From Clostridium sp. (GTDB lineage Bacteria > Bacillota > Clostridia > Lachnospirales > Lachnospiraceae): a DNA stretch of 64,000 nucleotides. This document shows, piece after piece, positions 45,216-53,259 of the stretch; the stretch's first letter is position 1; the number at the start of each line of letters is the position of its first letter. Made by a program: the position numbers and the translations under genes. The notes under the pieces were generated by a model. It searched no databases and was not told the DNA's origin. It saw only the letters and a list, made by a program, of their open reading frames with translations. The stretch spans positions 1-64,000 of the forward strand of contig JAMPFU010000008.1 in the NCBI GenBank assembly GCA_023664385.1, in the 5' to 3' direction.

Positions 45216-45310
45216 AAGGTCTATTTTATTATTTTTTGAATATATTTAATATGTACATGTAAACATTGTATAAAATCATTCACATTACGATTTAAAAGGG
45301 GAGGAGAAAT

Positions 45311-45943
45311 ATGACAGAGAAGATTTTAAATAACAATCAGGTAGTGGTGGCAGGAGAAATAGTATCGGACTTCAGGTTCAGCCATGAAATATTCGGGGAA
45401 GGATTTTACATGGTAGACCTTATTGTCAGCAGATTAAGTGACGCCCATGACGTTATACCGCTTATGGTATCAGACAGATTATTTGACGTGGAGGGCTCAC
45501 ATATTGGTGAGAAGGTTCTTGCAAAAGGACAGTTTCGTTCCTACAACAAGCATGAGGAAAATAAGAACAGACTTATTTTATCAGTGTTTGTAAGAGAAAT
45601 TGAACTACTTGGGGAGGATGACGACAGGGACAATAAGCCGAATCAGATTTATCTTGACGGATACATATGCAAGGAGCCTATATACAGAATGACGCCGCTT
45701 GGCAGGGAAATTGCCGACATATTGCTTGCGGTAAATCGTGCGTATGGGAAATCCGATTACATACCTTGTATTTGCTGGGGCAGGAATGCCAGATTTGCAG
45801 GAAAGCTTGCTGTGGGTGAGCATGTTGCCATATGGGGCAGAATACAGAGCAGGGAATATCAGAAAAAGGTTGGTCAGGATGAGATTGTAAATAAGGTGGC
45901 TTATGAGGTATCAGTAAGTAAAATGGAATGCCTTGAAAGCTAG
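45311..45943 (+). CDS. SSB-like protein with two OB folds
   Basis: A 210-residue protein. Residues about 8-98 form one OB-like domain (VVVAGEIVSDFRFSHEIFGEG). Residues about 108-208 form a second that more closely resembles single-stranded DNA-binding protein (NQIYLDGYICKEPIYRMTPLG, then YIPCICWGRNA). The order and the lack of an acidic SSB C-terminal tail suggest a specialised SSB paralogue rather than the replication SSB. Such tandem-OB proteins recur in Lachnospiraceae. The ribosome site GGGGAGGAG is strong. The gene is alone between a terminator and the dapA riboswitch promoter. Confidence 0.75.
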   Translation: MTEKILNNNQVVVAGEIVSDFRFSHEIFGEGFYMVDLIVSRLSDAHDVIPLMVSDRLFDVEGSHIGEKVLAKGQFRSYNKHEENKNRLILSVFVREIELLGEDDDRDNKPNQIYLDGYICKEPIYRMTPLGREIADILLAVNRAYGKSDYIPCICWGRNARFAGKLAVGEHVAIWGRIQSREYQKKVGQDEIVNKVAYEVSVSKMECLES

Positions 45944-45957
45944 CCCGCATTCTTTCA

Positions 45958-45987
45958 TTGACATATATATTATAGGTATGCTAATAT
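45958..45987 (+). promoter_or_regulatory. Promoter of the dapA-dapB operon
   Basis: TTGACA (45958-45963), an 18-bp spacer and TAATAT (45982-45987) with TG one base upstream (extended -10). It lies just before the lysine riboswitch. Confidence 0.8.
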
Positions 45988-45994
45988 ATTCGAT

Positions 45995-46311
45995 GTAGTT
46001 ACATAGTAGAGGTGCAAAATTCAAAAGTACCCTGTGTGATGTCTTAGAGCAGAGGAACACGGGCAAAAGGGGATTTTGCCGAAGAAGGATATTATCTAAG
46101 TAATATTTTTCTGGTTGTACAGTTAATAGCTGTATGACTGTCATCAGATGATGTATCAGCTTTTCAAAGGAAAGCTTGATATGCAGCGTCACTGTTTCGC
46201 CGAAGATAAATCAGGCTCGGTGACGTTCCAGATAAGATGGAGCGCTACTAGTGGAATAAATAAGCTTTTATTTTACGGTTGGCACTTTGTCTGTGCTGAC
46301 CGTATTTTTTT
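45995..46311 (+). promoter_or_regulatory. Lysine riboswitch (L box) with terminator, upstream of dapA
   Basis: The leader has the L-box landmarks in order: AGAGGTGC near 46007, AAAGTA, GCAAAAGGGGATTTTGCCGAAG (46053-46074), CTGGTTGTACAG and GACTGTCATCAGATGATG. Two further hairpins follow (AAGCTT-type near 46160 and CGTCAC/GTGACG at 46186-46225). A factor-independent terminator (stem TACGGTTGGCAC/GTGCTGACCGTA, 46274-46304, then seven T) ends 14 bp before dapA. Lysine binding should favour termination, so the diaminopimelate/lysine genes are on when lysine is scarce. The aptamer's 3' boundary is approximate. Confidence 0.9.
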
Positions 46312-46325
46312 AGGAGGATAATAAT

Positions 46326-47213
46326 ATGGCAATTTTTACAGGTGCAGGTGTTGCAATTGTGACACCATTTCATGAGGATGGTTCAGTAGATTATGATTCA
46401 TTTAGGAAGCTGATTGAGTTTCAGGTTGAAAATGGTACGGACTGTATCATTGTATGCGGAACGACAGGAGAGGCGTCAACGCTTACACATGAGGAGCATC
46501 TTGAATGTATCAGATTTTGTGTGGAGGTAGTAAACAAGCGGATTCCTGTGGTAGCAGGAACAGGCTCAAACTGTACCGAAACGGCAATCTATCTCTCCAA
46601 GGAGGCAGAAAAATATGGCGCTGACGGACTTTTGCTTGTGACCCCTTACTACAACAAAGCAACACAAAAGGGACTCATTGCCCATTTTACGGCTGTTGCA
46701 GACAGTGTTTCAATTCCTGTTATTCTGTATAATGTACCAAGCAGGACAGGGGTAAATATTTTACCTGAAACAGCAGTTGCACTAGCAAGGAATGTTAAAA
46801 ATATTGTGGCGATAAAGGAAGCGTCAGGGAACATTTCCCAGATAGCAAAGCTCGCTGCGTTGGCAGACGGATGTATCGATATTTATTCCGGAAATGACGA
46901 TCAGGTGATACCGATTCTTTCTCTTGGAGGAAAGGGCGTCATATCTGTGCTTTCAAATGTTGCGCCAAGGGAAACCCATGATATGGTTGCAAAATATCTT
47001 GCGGGCGACGTGAAGGGAGCCTTGGACATACAGCTTAAGGCAATTGACCTTTGTGATGCACTGTTTTGTGAGGTAAATCCAATTCCTGTTAAAAAGGGCG
47101 TTGCGCTTATGGGATATTGTAACGGAAAGCTCAGAATGCCGCTTACGGATATTGAGGAGGCAAATGAGGCTAAGCTTACAAAGGCAATGAAGGATTTTGG
47201 AATAAAGCTTTAG
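46326..47213 (+). CDS. dapA: 4-hydroxy-tetrahydrodipicolinate synthase
   Basis: A 295-residue (beta-alpha)8-barrel aldolase that condenses pyruvate with aspartate semialdehyde at the entry to diaminopimelate and lysine synthesis. Motifs are CGTTGEASTL (substrate Thr pair), LLVTPYYNKATQKGL (catalytic Tyr), ILYNVPSRTGVN (Tyr and Arg) and the Schiff-base Lys in IVAIKEASGNI. AGGAGG is 7 bp upstream. It is controlled by the lysine riboswitch directly upstream and is followed after 11 bp by dapB. Confidence 0.97.
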   Translation: MAIFTGAGVAIVTPFHEDGSVDYDSFRKLIEFQVENGTDCIIVCGTTGEASTLTHEEHLECIRFCVEVVNKRIPVVAGTGSNCTETAIYLSKEAEKYGADGLLLVTPYYNKATQKGLIAHFTAVADSVSIPVILYNVPSRTGVNILPETAVALARNVKNIVAIKEASGNISQIAKLAALADGCIDIYSGNDDQVIPILSLGGKGVISVLSNVAPRETHDMVAKYLAGDVKGALDIQLKAIDLCDALFCEVNPIPVKKGVALMGYCNGKLRMPLTDIEEANEAKLTKAMKDFGIKL

Positions 47214-47224
47214 GAGGAAGTACA

Positions 47225-47980
47225 ATGATAAGGATAATCATGCATGGCTGCAACGGAAAAATGGGTCAGGTTATAACCGGAATTTGCAAGGAAGACCCTG
47301 CTGTAAATATTGTTGCAGGTATCGATGTGGTAGACAACAGGGATAACGGATATCCGGTTTTTACCGATATTGAGAAGTGTAATGTCCCGGCAGATGTTAT
47401 AATAGATTTTGCTGCTGCTGTTGCGGTTGATAAGCTTCTTGACTTTGCAGTGGCAAAAGCCATACCGGTTGTTCTTTGTACAACGGGCTTAAGCCCTGAG
47501 CAGCTTAATAAGGTGAAGGTTTCCGCAGAAAAGGTTGCCGTATTAAAATCAGCCAATATGAGCCTTGGAATCAATACGCTTATAAAGATTCTTAAGGATG
47601 CGGCAAATGTTTTTGCACCTGCAGGATATGATATTGAAATCATTGAAAAGCACCACAACCAAAAGGTGGATGCACCGTCAGGAACTGCACTTGCTTTGGC
47701 TGATTCCATCAATGAAGCAAGAAACAATGAATACGAATACGTCTATGACCGTTCACAGGTAAGGCAAAAAAGAGGCACAAAGGAGCTTGGAATATCTGCC
47801 GTGAGGGGTGGAACAATCGTAGGTGAGCATGAGGTTATATTTGCAGGCATAGATGAGGTTATAGAATTTAAGCATACGGCATACTCAAAATCAGTATTTG
47901 CCAAGGGCGCTGTTGAGGCGGCAAAATTTCTTTCGGGAAAGCCTGCGGGAATGTACGATATGGCAGACGTGATAGGCTAG
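47225..47980 (+). CDS. dapB: 4-hydroxy-tetrahydrodipicolinate reductase
   Basis: A 251-residue NAD(P)H-dependent reductase acting on the DapA product. The N-terminal Rossmann loop is IIMHGCNGKMGQVI. The signature EIIEKHHNQKVDAPSGTAL holds the catalytic His and Lys, and RGGTIVGEHEVIFAG follows. The length is slightly short of the 265-270 typical of E. coli but normal for Clostridia. It forms an operon with dapA (AGGAGG in the intergenic 11 bp) under the lysine riboswitch. Confidence 0.96.
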   Translation: MIRIIMHGCNGKMGQVITGICKEDPAVNIVAGIDVVDNRDNGYPVFTDIEKCNVPADVIIDFAAAVAVDKLLDFAVAKAIPVVLCTTGLSPEQLNKVKVSAEKVAVLKSANMSLGINTLIKILKDAANVFAPAGYDIEIIEKHHNQKVDAPSGTALALADSINEARNNEYEYVYDRSQVRQKRGTKELGISAVRGGTIVGEHEVIFAGIDEVIEFKHTAYSKSVFAKGAVEAAKFLSGKPAGMYDMADVIG

Positions 47981-48021
47981 AATAATTCCGTACTGCGAAT
48001 AATAAAAACGGGAGATAAATT

Positions 48022-48336
48022 ATGTATCAGGACAACATTGTTCTTTGCAGTGCATCAAAATATACGCAGAAGTATTATCTGAATGAGGATTTTGCGGGGC
48101 TTCCTGAGGAGGTAAAAAAGGAGCTTCAGATTATGTGTGTTCTTTTTACCGAGGACGTCGGTGGAATTATTATACTTGAGTATGACGAGGAGGGAAGCCT
48201 TCAAATAAAGACGGAGGCATATGAGGAAGATATCTTGTATGATGAGATAGGCAGTGTTCTCAAGGTAAAACAGCTTCAGGAAACGAAAAAAGAGCTTTTT
48301 CATCAATTGGAGCAGTATTTTGAAGCATTCTTTTAA
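48022..48336 (+). CDS. DUF6145-like small protein
   Basis: A 104-residue acidic protein with a mixed strand/helix pattern: LCSASKYTQKYYLNEDFAGL, an EDVGGIIILEYDEEGSL hairpin and a C-terminal helix ending QLEQYFEAFF. It resembles DUF6145 proteins of Lachnospiraceae, which lie beside dapB or coaX, but I know no function. The ribosome site CGGGAG is good. It lies 42 bp after dapB and 63 bp before coaX and is probably part of the same transcript. Confidence 0.68.
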   Translation: MYQDNIVLCSASKYTQKYYLNEDFAGLPEEVKKELQIMCVLFTEDVGGIIILEYDEEGSLQIKTEAYEEDILYDEIGSVLKVKQLQETKKELFHQLEQYFEAFF

Positions 48337-48398
48337 ATAAAGCATAAGGAAATCTGTCAGGTTTCATTGAAAAATTGGCATAAAACGAGGTAAAAAAC

Positions 48399-49163
48399 AT
48401 GTTATTTGCGATAGATGTTGGAAATACAAATATAACGGTAGGTCTATTTGATAAAGCCAAGCTTATTAATACATTCAGAATGACGACGGGGATTGCCCGG
48501 ACCTCCGATGAGTACGGAATGTTTTTAGGTAATTGGTTAAGTCTCAGAAATATGAAATTAACTGACATTGATGCGGTTATCATAGCATCAGTTGTTCCAA
48601 ATGTTATGCATTCCCTTACAAGTGGAATCATAAAATATTTTCACATACAGCCGATTATAGTGGCACCCGGAATAAAAACAGGAATAAATGTGATGATACC
48701 GAATCCCAAAACGCTGGGTTCAGACCGCCTTGTAGATGCCGTGGCAGCCTATGAGCTTTATGGGGGACCTATCATTGTGGTTGATTTTGGAACTGCAACA
48801 ACACATGACCTTGTGCTTGCAGACGGAAGCTTTCATTCAGGCGTAACATCTCCAGGAATCAGGCTTGCGGCAAGTGCACTTTGGACAGGTGCGGCAAAGC
48901 TTCCCGAAATAGAAATAAAAAGACCTGACACCATACTTGCAAAGGACACGGTATCAAGCATGCAGGCAGGCGTATTTTACGGCTACATCGGTCAGACGGA
49001 ATATATTATAAGAAAAATAAAAGAGGAAGCGAAGTTGGAAAACATAAAAGTCGTTGCAACAGGCGGACTTGGCAAGCTTATATCAGAAAACACCAATGAC
49101 ATAGATATATACGACCCAAACCTGACTTTACAGGGCTTGCGTTTAATATATGAAAAACAGTAA
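48399..49163 (+). CDS. coaX: Type III pantothenate kinase
   Basis: A 254-residue ASKHA-fold kinase that phosphorylates pantothenate, the first step of coenzyme A synthesis. Motifs are [17 protein letters not shown] (phosphate loop with Asp6), [28 protein letters not shown] (catalytic Asp region) and ATGGLGKLI. CoaX is insensitive to CoA feedback and does not use acetyl-CoA as inhibitor, unlike CoaA. It lies 37 bp before the dus gene, and the two are adjacent in many Firmicutes. Confidence 0.95.
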   Translation: MLFAIDVGNTNITVGLFDKAKLINTFRMTTGIARTSDEYGMFLGNWLSLRNMKLTDIDAVIIASVVPNVMHSLTSGIIKYFHIQPIIVAPGIKTGINVMIPNPKTLGSDRLVDAVAAYELYGGPIIVVDFGTATTHDLVLADGSFHSGVTSPGIRLAASALWTGAAKLPEIEIKRPDTILAKDTVSSMQAGVFYGYIGQTEYIIRKIKEEAKLENIKVVATGGLGKLISENTNDIDIYDPNLTLQGLRLIYEKQ

Positions 49164-49200
49164 AAATTGATGCGGGCTGATGTTCGCAGGGGTAAACAAT

Positions 49201-50139
49201 ATGATAGATTTTAAAGACAAACTCATACTTGCACCAATGGCAGGAATTTGTGACCTGCCATTTCGTTTGCTGTGTAAGGAGCAGGGCTGTGACATACTAT
49301 ATACGGAAATGGTAAGCGCAAAGGGAATGTACTACAACAACAAAAATACGGAACCGCTTATAATGACAAAATCTGAGGAAAAGCCCATAGGTGTCCAGAT
49401 TTTTGGCAGTGAGCCGCAGCTTATGGCACAGCAGGCAGAAATACTTTGTGACAAAGGGTTTGATTTTATAGATATAAACATGGGGTGTCCTGTACCAAAG
49501 ATAGTAAATAACGGCGAGGGCTCTGCACTTATGAAAAATCCACAGCTTATTGGTGAAATTGTTTATGCAGTCTCAAATAAAAGCAGGCTTCCCGTAACAA
49601 TAAAAATACGTGCGGGTTTTTCAAAGGATATGGTAAATGCACCTGAGGTTGCCGTAATTGCTGAAAAGGCAGGGGCGGCGGCAATAGCGGTACATGGAAG
49701 AACAAGGGAGCAGTTTTATCAGGGAAAGGCTGACTGGGAGGTTATACGCAGGGTGAAGGAAGCAGTGACAATACCGGTCATTGGAAATGGAGATATAACA
49801 AATGGCAGTGATGTGATTAAAATGAAGGAGCAGACAGGCTGCGACAGCGTAATGATAGGACGGGCGGCAAAGGGCAATCCGTGGATATTTTACGAAATAA
49901 AGGAATTTTTAAAAAACGGAACTATAATCCCCAGACCTGATATATCGAAGATACGTGACATGATACTTCAGCATGCGGCGCTTATGATTGAATATAAAGG
50001 AGAATTTACGGGAATACATGAAATGAGAAAGCATGTTGCATGGTATACGCAGGGATTAAAAAACTCTGCAAGGCTCAGGGCGAGGGTAAATGCGGTTGAA
50101 AGCTACAGGGAGCTTGAGGCGCTGATAATGGCTTTGTAA
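49201..50139 (+). CDS. dusB: tRNA-dihydrouridine synthase (DusB-like)
   Basis: A 312-residue FMN-dependent TIM-barrel enzyme that reduces uridine to dihydrouridine in tRNA. Signatures are LILAPMAGICDLPFR, DINMGCPVPKIVNNGEGSALM (read in parts, containing the catalytic Cys in GCPVP), VTIKIRAGFSKD, VHGRTREQFYQGKADW and IGNGDI. The ATG at 49201 follows AGGGG. The in-frame ATG at 49180 has a poorer site. The C-terminal helical domain is complete. It is convergent with the AP2-like gene, 40 bp away. Confidence 0.93.
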   Translation: MIDFKDKLILAPMAGICDLPFRLLCKEQGCDILYTEMVSAKGMYYNNKNTEPLIMTKSEEKPIGVQIFGSEPQLMAQQAEILCDKGFDFIDINMGCPVPKIVNNGEGSALMKNPQLIGEIVYAVSNKSRLPVTIKIRAGFSKDMVNAPEVAVIAEKAGAAAIAVHGRTREQFYQGKADWEVIRRVKEAVTIPVIGNGDITNGSDVIKMKEQTGCDSVMIGRAAKGNPWIFYEIKEFLKNGTIIPRPDISKIRDMILQHAALMIEYKGEFTGIHEMRKHVAWYTQGLKNSARLRARVNAVESYRELEALIMAL

Positions 50140-50179
50140 AATGATTAGGCTGGTATTTAATTGGCAAAAGCTTTGGATG

Positions 50180-50965
50180 TCAAAGAGGAACACCAATCTT
50201 GTAAAGCTTGTCGGAGACGGCAAGCTTTTCGTATTTATCAAGATACTCCTGTTTTTTACATGAGACAATATAATTCTTATTGTACTGTTTTTTGATTCCA
50301 TTTTTGTGTAGGATATCCACAGCCTTATTGTATGCAATCGCAGCGGACACCTCGTCATCATATCTGCCGACAAGATAGTTGCCCTTGACATGTATATAGA
50401 CCTCAAAAATGTTTTTACCCTTTACGCTTTTTTGCCTTACGCCCGTATAACCGTTTATAATTTTGATGTTTGCATAACGATAGTCGTCAGGGTCGTTATT
50501 TACCATAATATAATCCCTGCCATAAACAGCAAAGGGACGGATTCCGTATCTGGATAAAATTTTATATTGGCTGCCATAATCGCTGACAAAAAGATAACCG
50601 CCCTTTTTTTGTATTTTATGTGCCGAATAAAAAAATAAATCGTCACGGTCAAATTTAAGGATATGATTTGCGGACATATAATACTCAAAAAAACGGTTCC
50701 TTAAAAAAATGGGATTTGGAATATAAAGTCCGTTAATTACATAGTTGGAAAGCACGATAAATTTGTCGTGGGGCAATGCAAGTCCTGATGAATAATCATC
50801 AGGAGTAAGCTTACAGTCTATAATCGCTTTGCCGTCAAGGTATGCTTTTTTGGCTGTGTCCATACTGTCGTAGCTGCCAAGACTAATATGCTTGCCGTGA
50901 AATGTAATGGAAACCCTGTATGAGACGGAGCCGTCTTTTTTTTGTGTTATGTAAACACCTTTCAT
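50180..50965 (-). CDS. AP2-like domain protein, degenerate HNH-AP2 type
   Basis: A 261-residue protein with two segments resembling the AP2/ERF DNA-binding fold. One lies at the N-terminus (GVYITQKKDGSVSYRVSI, HISLGSYDSMDTAKKAY) and the other near the C-terminus (YTGVRQKSVKGKNIFEVYIH, VGRYDDEVSAAIAYNKA). Between them lies a region shaped like a worn HNH module (MVNNDPDDYRYANIKII), but the canonical metal-binding His residues are absent. Bacterial AP2 proteins are typically homing endonucleases. This copy is probably a DNA-binding protein without nuclease activity. GGAG lies about 10 bp upstream of the ATG at 50965. It is unlike its neighbours in function and may be a domesticated mobile-element gene. 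Confidence 0.7.
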   Translation of the reverse strand: MKGVYITQKKDGSVSYRVSITFHGKHISLGSYDSMDTAKKAYLDGKAIIDCKLTPDDYSSGLALPHDKFIVLSNYVINGLYIPNPIFLRNRFFEYYMSANHILKFDRDDLFFYSAHKIQKKGGYLFVSDYGSQYKILSRYGIRPFAVYGRDYIMVNNDPDDYRYANIKIINGYTGVRQKSVKGKNIFEVYIHVKGNYLVGRYDDEVSAAIAYNKAVDILHKNGIKKQYNKNYIVSCKKQEYLDKYEKLAVSDKLYKIGVPL

Positions 50966-51066
50966 GCTATGTCATTCTCCTGTAATCATTATGGATAAAA
51001 TGTGCTGTTTCTAAAATGCAATTTCCTTGTATCTAAAATTATATAGTATGAAACTATATATATGCA

Positions 51067-51103
51067 AGAACAAAGTGCCTTCGACATCCTTTATGCTGCC
51101 ACA
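51067..51103 (-). repeat. Inverted fragment of the composite repeat body
   Basis: The reverse complement of this stretch (GTGGCAGCATAAAG...GAAGGCACTTTGTTCT) matches the 3' half of the repeat bodies at 22381-22434 and 23988-24021 with about two mismatches. It is 27 kb from the other copies and lies just left of the giant palindrome. Confidence 0.75.
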
Positions 51104-51134
51104 GTAAGCAGTTAAGGCACACATGAAATTACAC

Positions 51135-51592
51135 TGACAAGCCTCTTGTATTTTGTATTTTTATGGTTACCGGCTATCTTTAGCATATTGATATTTTGTC
51201 TTTTCTATTATGTGGGGCACGGACTGCTGTCTGAGGACACAGCCTTATGCAGCCAAACGGTATGTGTATTTTGAATTGCAACCTTTTAAGACCGCAAGAA
51301 TACCTCACATTTGAAATTTGCGATGTTTGATTACATGCTGCTTAAGCGAAACTCGCTTCGCTCAAACAACGCTACGCAGCATGTTTCATCGCAAATTATC
51401 AAATGTGGGTATTCTAAACGGTCTTGTTGACAAATTCAAAATACACATACCGCTTTGCTGCATGGCTGTGTATGAGTTCAAGGGACTGCCACAAGCTATA
51501 ATAGAACGCAGTTTTCTATCAGGAAAAGCAAAATATCTTAATATGCTTAGATAGCACAGATTGTAAAAATACAAAATAAGAGGGGCTTGTCA
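51135..51592. repeat. 458-bp imperfect palindrome (giant inverted repeat)
   Basis: The left arm from 51135 (TGACAAGCC...) and the reverse complement of the right arm ending at 51592 align along their whole length of about 220 bp. Shared blocks include TATTTTGTATTTTTA, TAGCATATT/AAGCATATT, GGTATGTGTATTTTGAAT, GAATACC...CACATTTGA, AATTTGCGATG and CATGCTGC. Arms look about 70-75% alike by eye, with small indels. The centre (51342-51375) holds a further AGCGA/TCGCT hairpin. No ORF of quality lies inside. It fills most of the gene-free region 50966-51791 between the AP2-like gene and the histidine kinase. Confidence 0.85.
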
Positions 51593-51672
51593 TGGGTAAA
51601 CAACTATGTGCCTAAAAATGTTACTGCGACAGACCCGTTAATTTATACAATCATATAGCAGCCATATAACAA

Positions 51673-51785
51673 CCGCCGCCTAAATATAGCTTACAGTTTT
51701 CTTTGTTAAGTGCCAACGTGAAGAAAACTGTAAGCTATATTTAAGCGGTGGTGTCCGTATTGCGGCGATGGTGTCCGTATTGCGA
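51673..51785. repeat. Long perfect hairpin and 20-bp tandem duplication after the kinase gene
   Basis: A 23-bp perfect stem (51681-51703 with 51721-51743, starting TAAATATAGCTTACAG) has a 17-nt loop, extended by CCGCC/GGCGG-like bases. On its right lies a tandem duplication of about 20 bp containing GGTGTCCGTATTGCG (51749-51763 and 51770-51784). It lies 3' of the minus-strand kinase and may end its transcript, though no U-run follows. Confidence 0.7.
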
Positions 51786-51791
51786 CTGTAT

Positions 51792-53258
51792 TTACGGCTT
51801 ATCATAGCTTGTAAGATTTGCAGTTTCTCCCGGCTTGTAGTTTTCAGGCGATATCTTTGTAAGGGTAAATGTAAATTCGCTTCCAACGCCTTCCGTACTG
51901 ACAACATTTATATTTTCGTTGTGGGCTTTTATGATTTCGCGTGTAATGGCAAGCCCAAGTCCTGTTCCCTGCTTGTCACGCCCACGGGAGGCGTCTGCCT
52001 TGTAAAAACGAACCCAAACCTTGTTCAGCGAGTCGGCAGGAATACCACAGCCCTCATCTTTAACGGAGACAAAAATTTTGTCTCTTTTTTCTTCTAGGGT
52101 AATGTAAATATTTTTTCCCGAAGGCGTAAATTTTATGGCATTATCTACGAGGTTGTATATTACCTGCTGTATTTTTGTTTTATCTGCATTGACATAGGTA
52201 TTTTCGCAGTGATTATTCAGTATGAGCGAAATGCTCTTGTCCAAGCATTTTCCCTCAAATGTATTCATGGCGCTTTTCACTAAATCAATAACATCAAAAT
52301 CCTTGGTAATAAGCCAAAGACCGTAGGAGTCGTAATCGTTTAATTCAAGCAGGCTGCTTGTAAGCTTTGTAAGGCGCTGCGTCTCCTTTAAAACGATGTC
52401 AAGATATTTTTCCTGCTTTTCAGGTGGAATAGTACCATCCTGTATTGCTTCGATATAGCCCTTTATGGATGTAAGGGGCGACCTGAAATCATGGGATATA
52501 TTTGATATAAACTCACGTCTGTATTCGTCAAGCTTGGAAAGCTCAGACGCCATATATTCAAGCGTCGATGCAAGCTGCCCGATTTCGTCATTGGATTTTA
52601 TGTCCATTTTTGTTTCAAAGTTACCTGTGGAATATTCCTCGGCAACGGAGTTTATCTTTTTAATCGGATTTATGATTTTTCCTGATATGAGCGCAAGCAG
52701 AATAAAGGCTATTATGACGACAACAAGAAATGGGGCATAGATAGCCTGAAATAAATCTGATTGAACGCTGCTGATTTGGGCGACGCTGGAATGTATAAAT
52801 ATCATTCCGTTTGTAGTGCCCGAGGACTCTATCGGCATAGTTACCGTAATAACATCTTCATTGAACAGACCGTAAAAATCACCTGTAAATGTCTGACTGG
52901 TTGTCATGTCAAACTCCTGGTCAACAAGGAAGATATTGCCAGGGACTTCAACGTTTGTGTCTGTGCCGGCAGAGGCGACTATGATACCCTTGCTGTCTGC
53001 AATCCATATGCTTGCGTCCAGCCTGTCGCTGTAGTATTGCAGGTTCTTCTGCATCGTTTCCAATGTGTAAAGACCAAGGATATAATTTGTTACGGTTTGC
53101 TCGCCTATGAGATACGCCTCGTTTGTAAGAACCTCTGATTTTTCAGCCACCAATGCTTTCTTTGTTGTGTATGTCGAATAAAAAACAAGCAGTGTGAAGG
53201 CGGCGATAAAAATGATAAGGAAACTTAAAAAAATTCTGTCAAATAGGGAATGTTTCAT
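51792..53258 (-). CDS. Sensor histidine kinase
   Basis: A 488-residue membrane kinase partnered with the response regulator encoded just upstream (2-bp gap). Transmembrane helices are at about 9-29 and 168-190 with an extracytoplasmic sensor domain between. HAMP follows, then HisKA with the phosphoacceptor His in FISNISHDFRSPLTSIKGY. The ATPase domain has an N box (NLVDNAIKFTPSG), DEGCGIP and GTGLGLAIT. The architecture resembles WalK/PhoR-type kinases but lacks a PAS domain. Its ribosome site lies in the end of the regulator gene. The stimulus is unknown. Confidence 0.93.
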   Translation of the reverse strand: MKHSLFDRIFLSFLIIFIAAFTLLVFYSTYTTKKALVAEKSEVLTNEAYLIGEQTVTNYILGLYTLETMQKNLQYYSDRLDASIWIADSKGIIVASAGTDTNVEVPGNIFLVDQEFDMTTSQTFTGDFYGLFNEDVITVTMPIESSGTTNGMIFIHSSVAQISSVQSDLFQAIYAPFLVVVIIAFILLALISGKIINPIKKINSVAEEYSTGNFETKMDIKSNDEIGQLASTLEYMASELSKLDEYRREFISNISHDFRSPLTSIKGYIEAIQDGTIPPEKQEKYLDIVLKETQRLTKLTSSLLELNDYDSYGLWLITKDFDVIDLVKSAMNTFEGKCLDKSISLILNNHCENTYVNADKTKIQQVIYNLVDNAIKFTPSGKNIYITLEEKRDKIFVSVKDEGCGIPADSLNKVWVRFYKADASRGRDKQGTGLGLAITREIIKAHNENINVVSTEGVGSEFTFTLTKISPENYKPGETANLTSYDKP

Positions 53259-53259
53259 G

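Noticed and set aside
51318-51554. A 78-codon frame inside the giant palindrome
   Set aside because: It has no ribosome site, and the low-quality protein results from the inverted-repeat sequence. The structure explains the sequence better.
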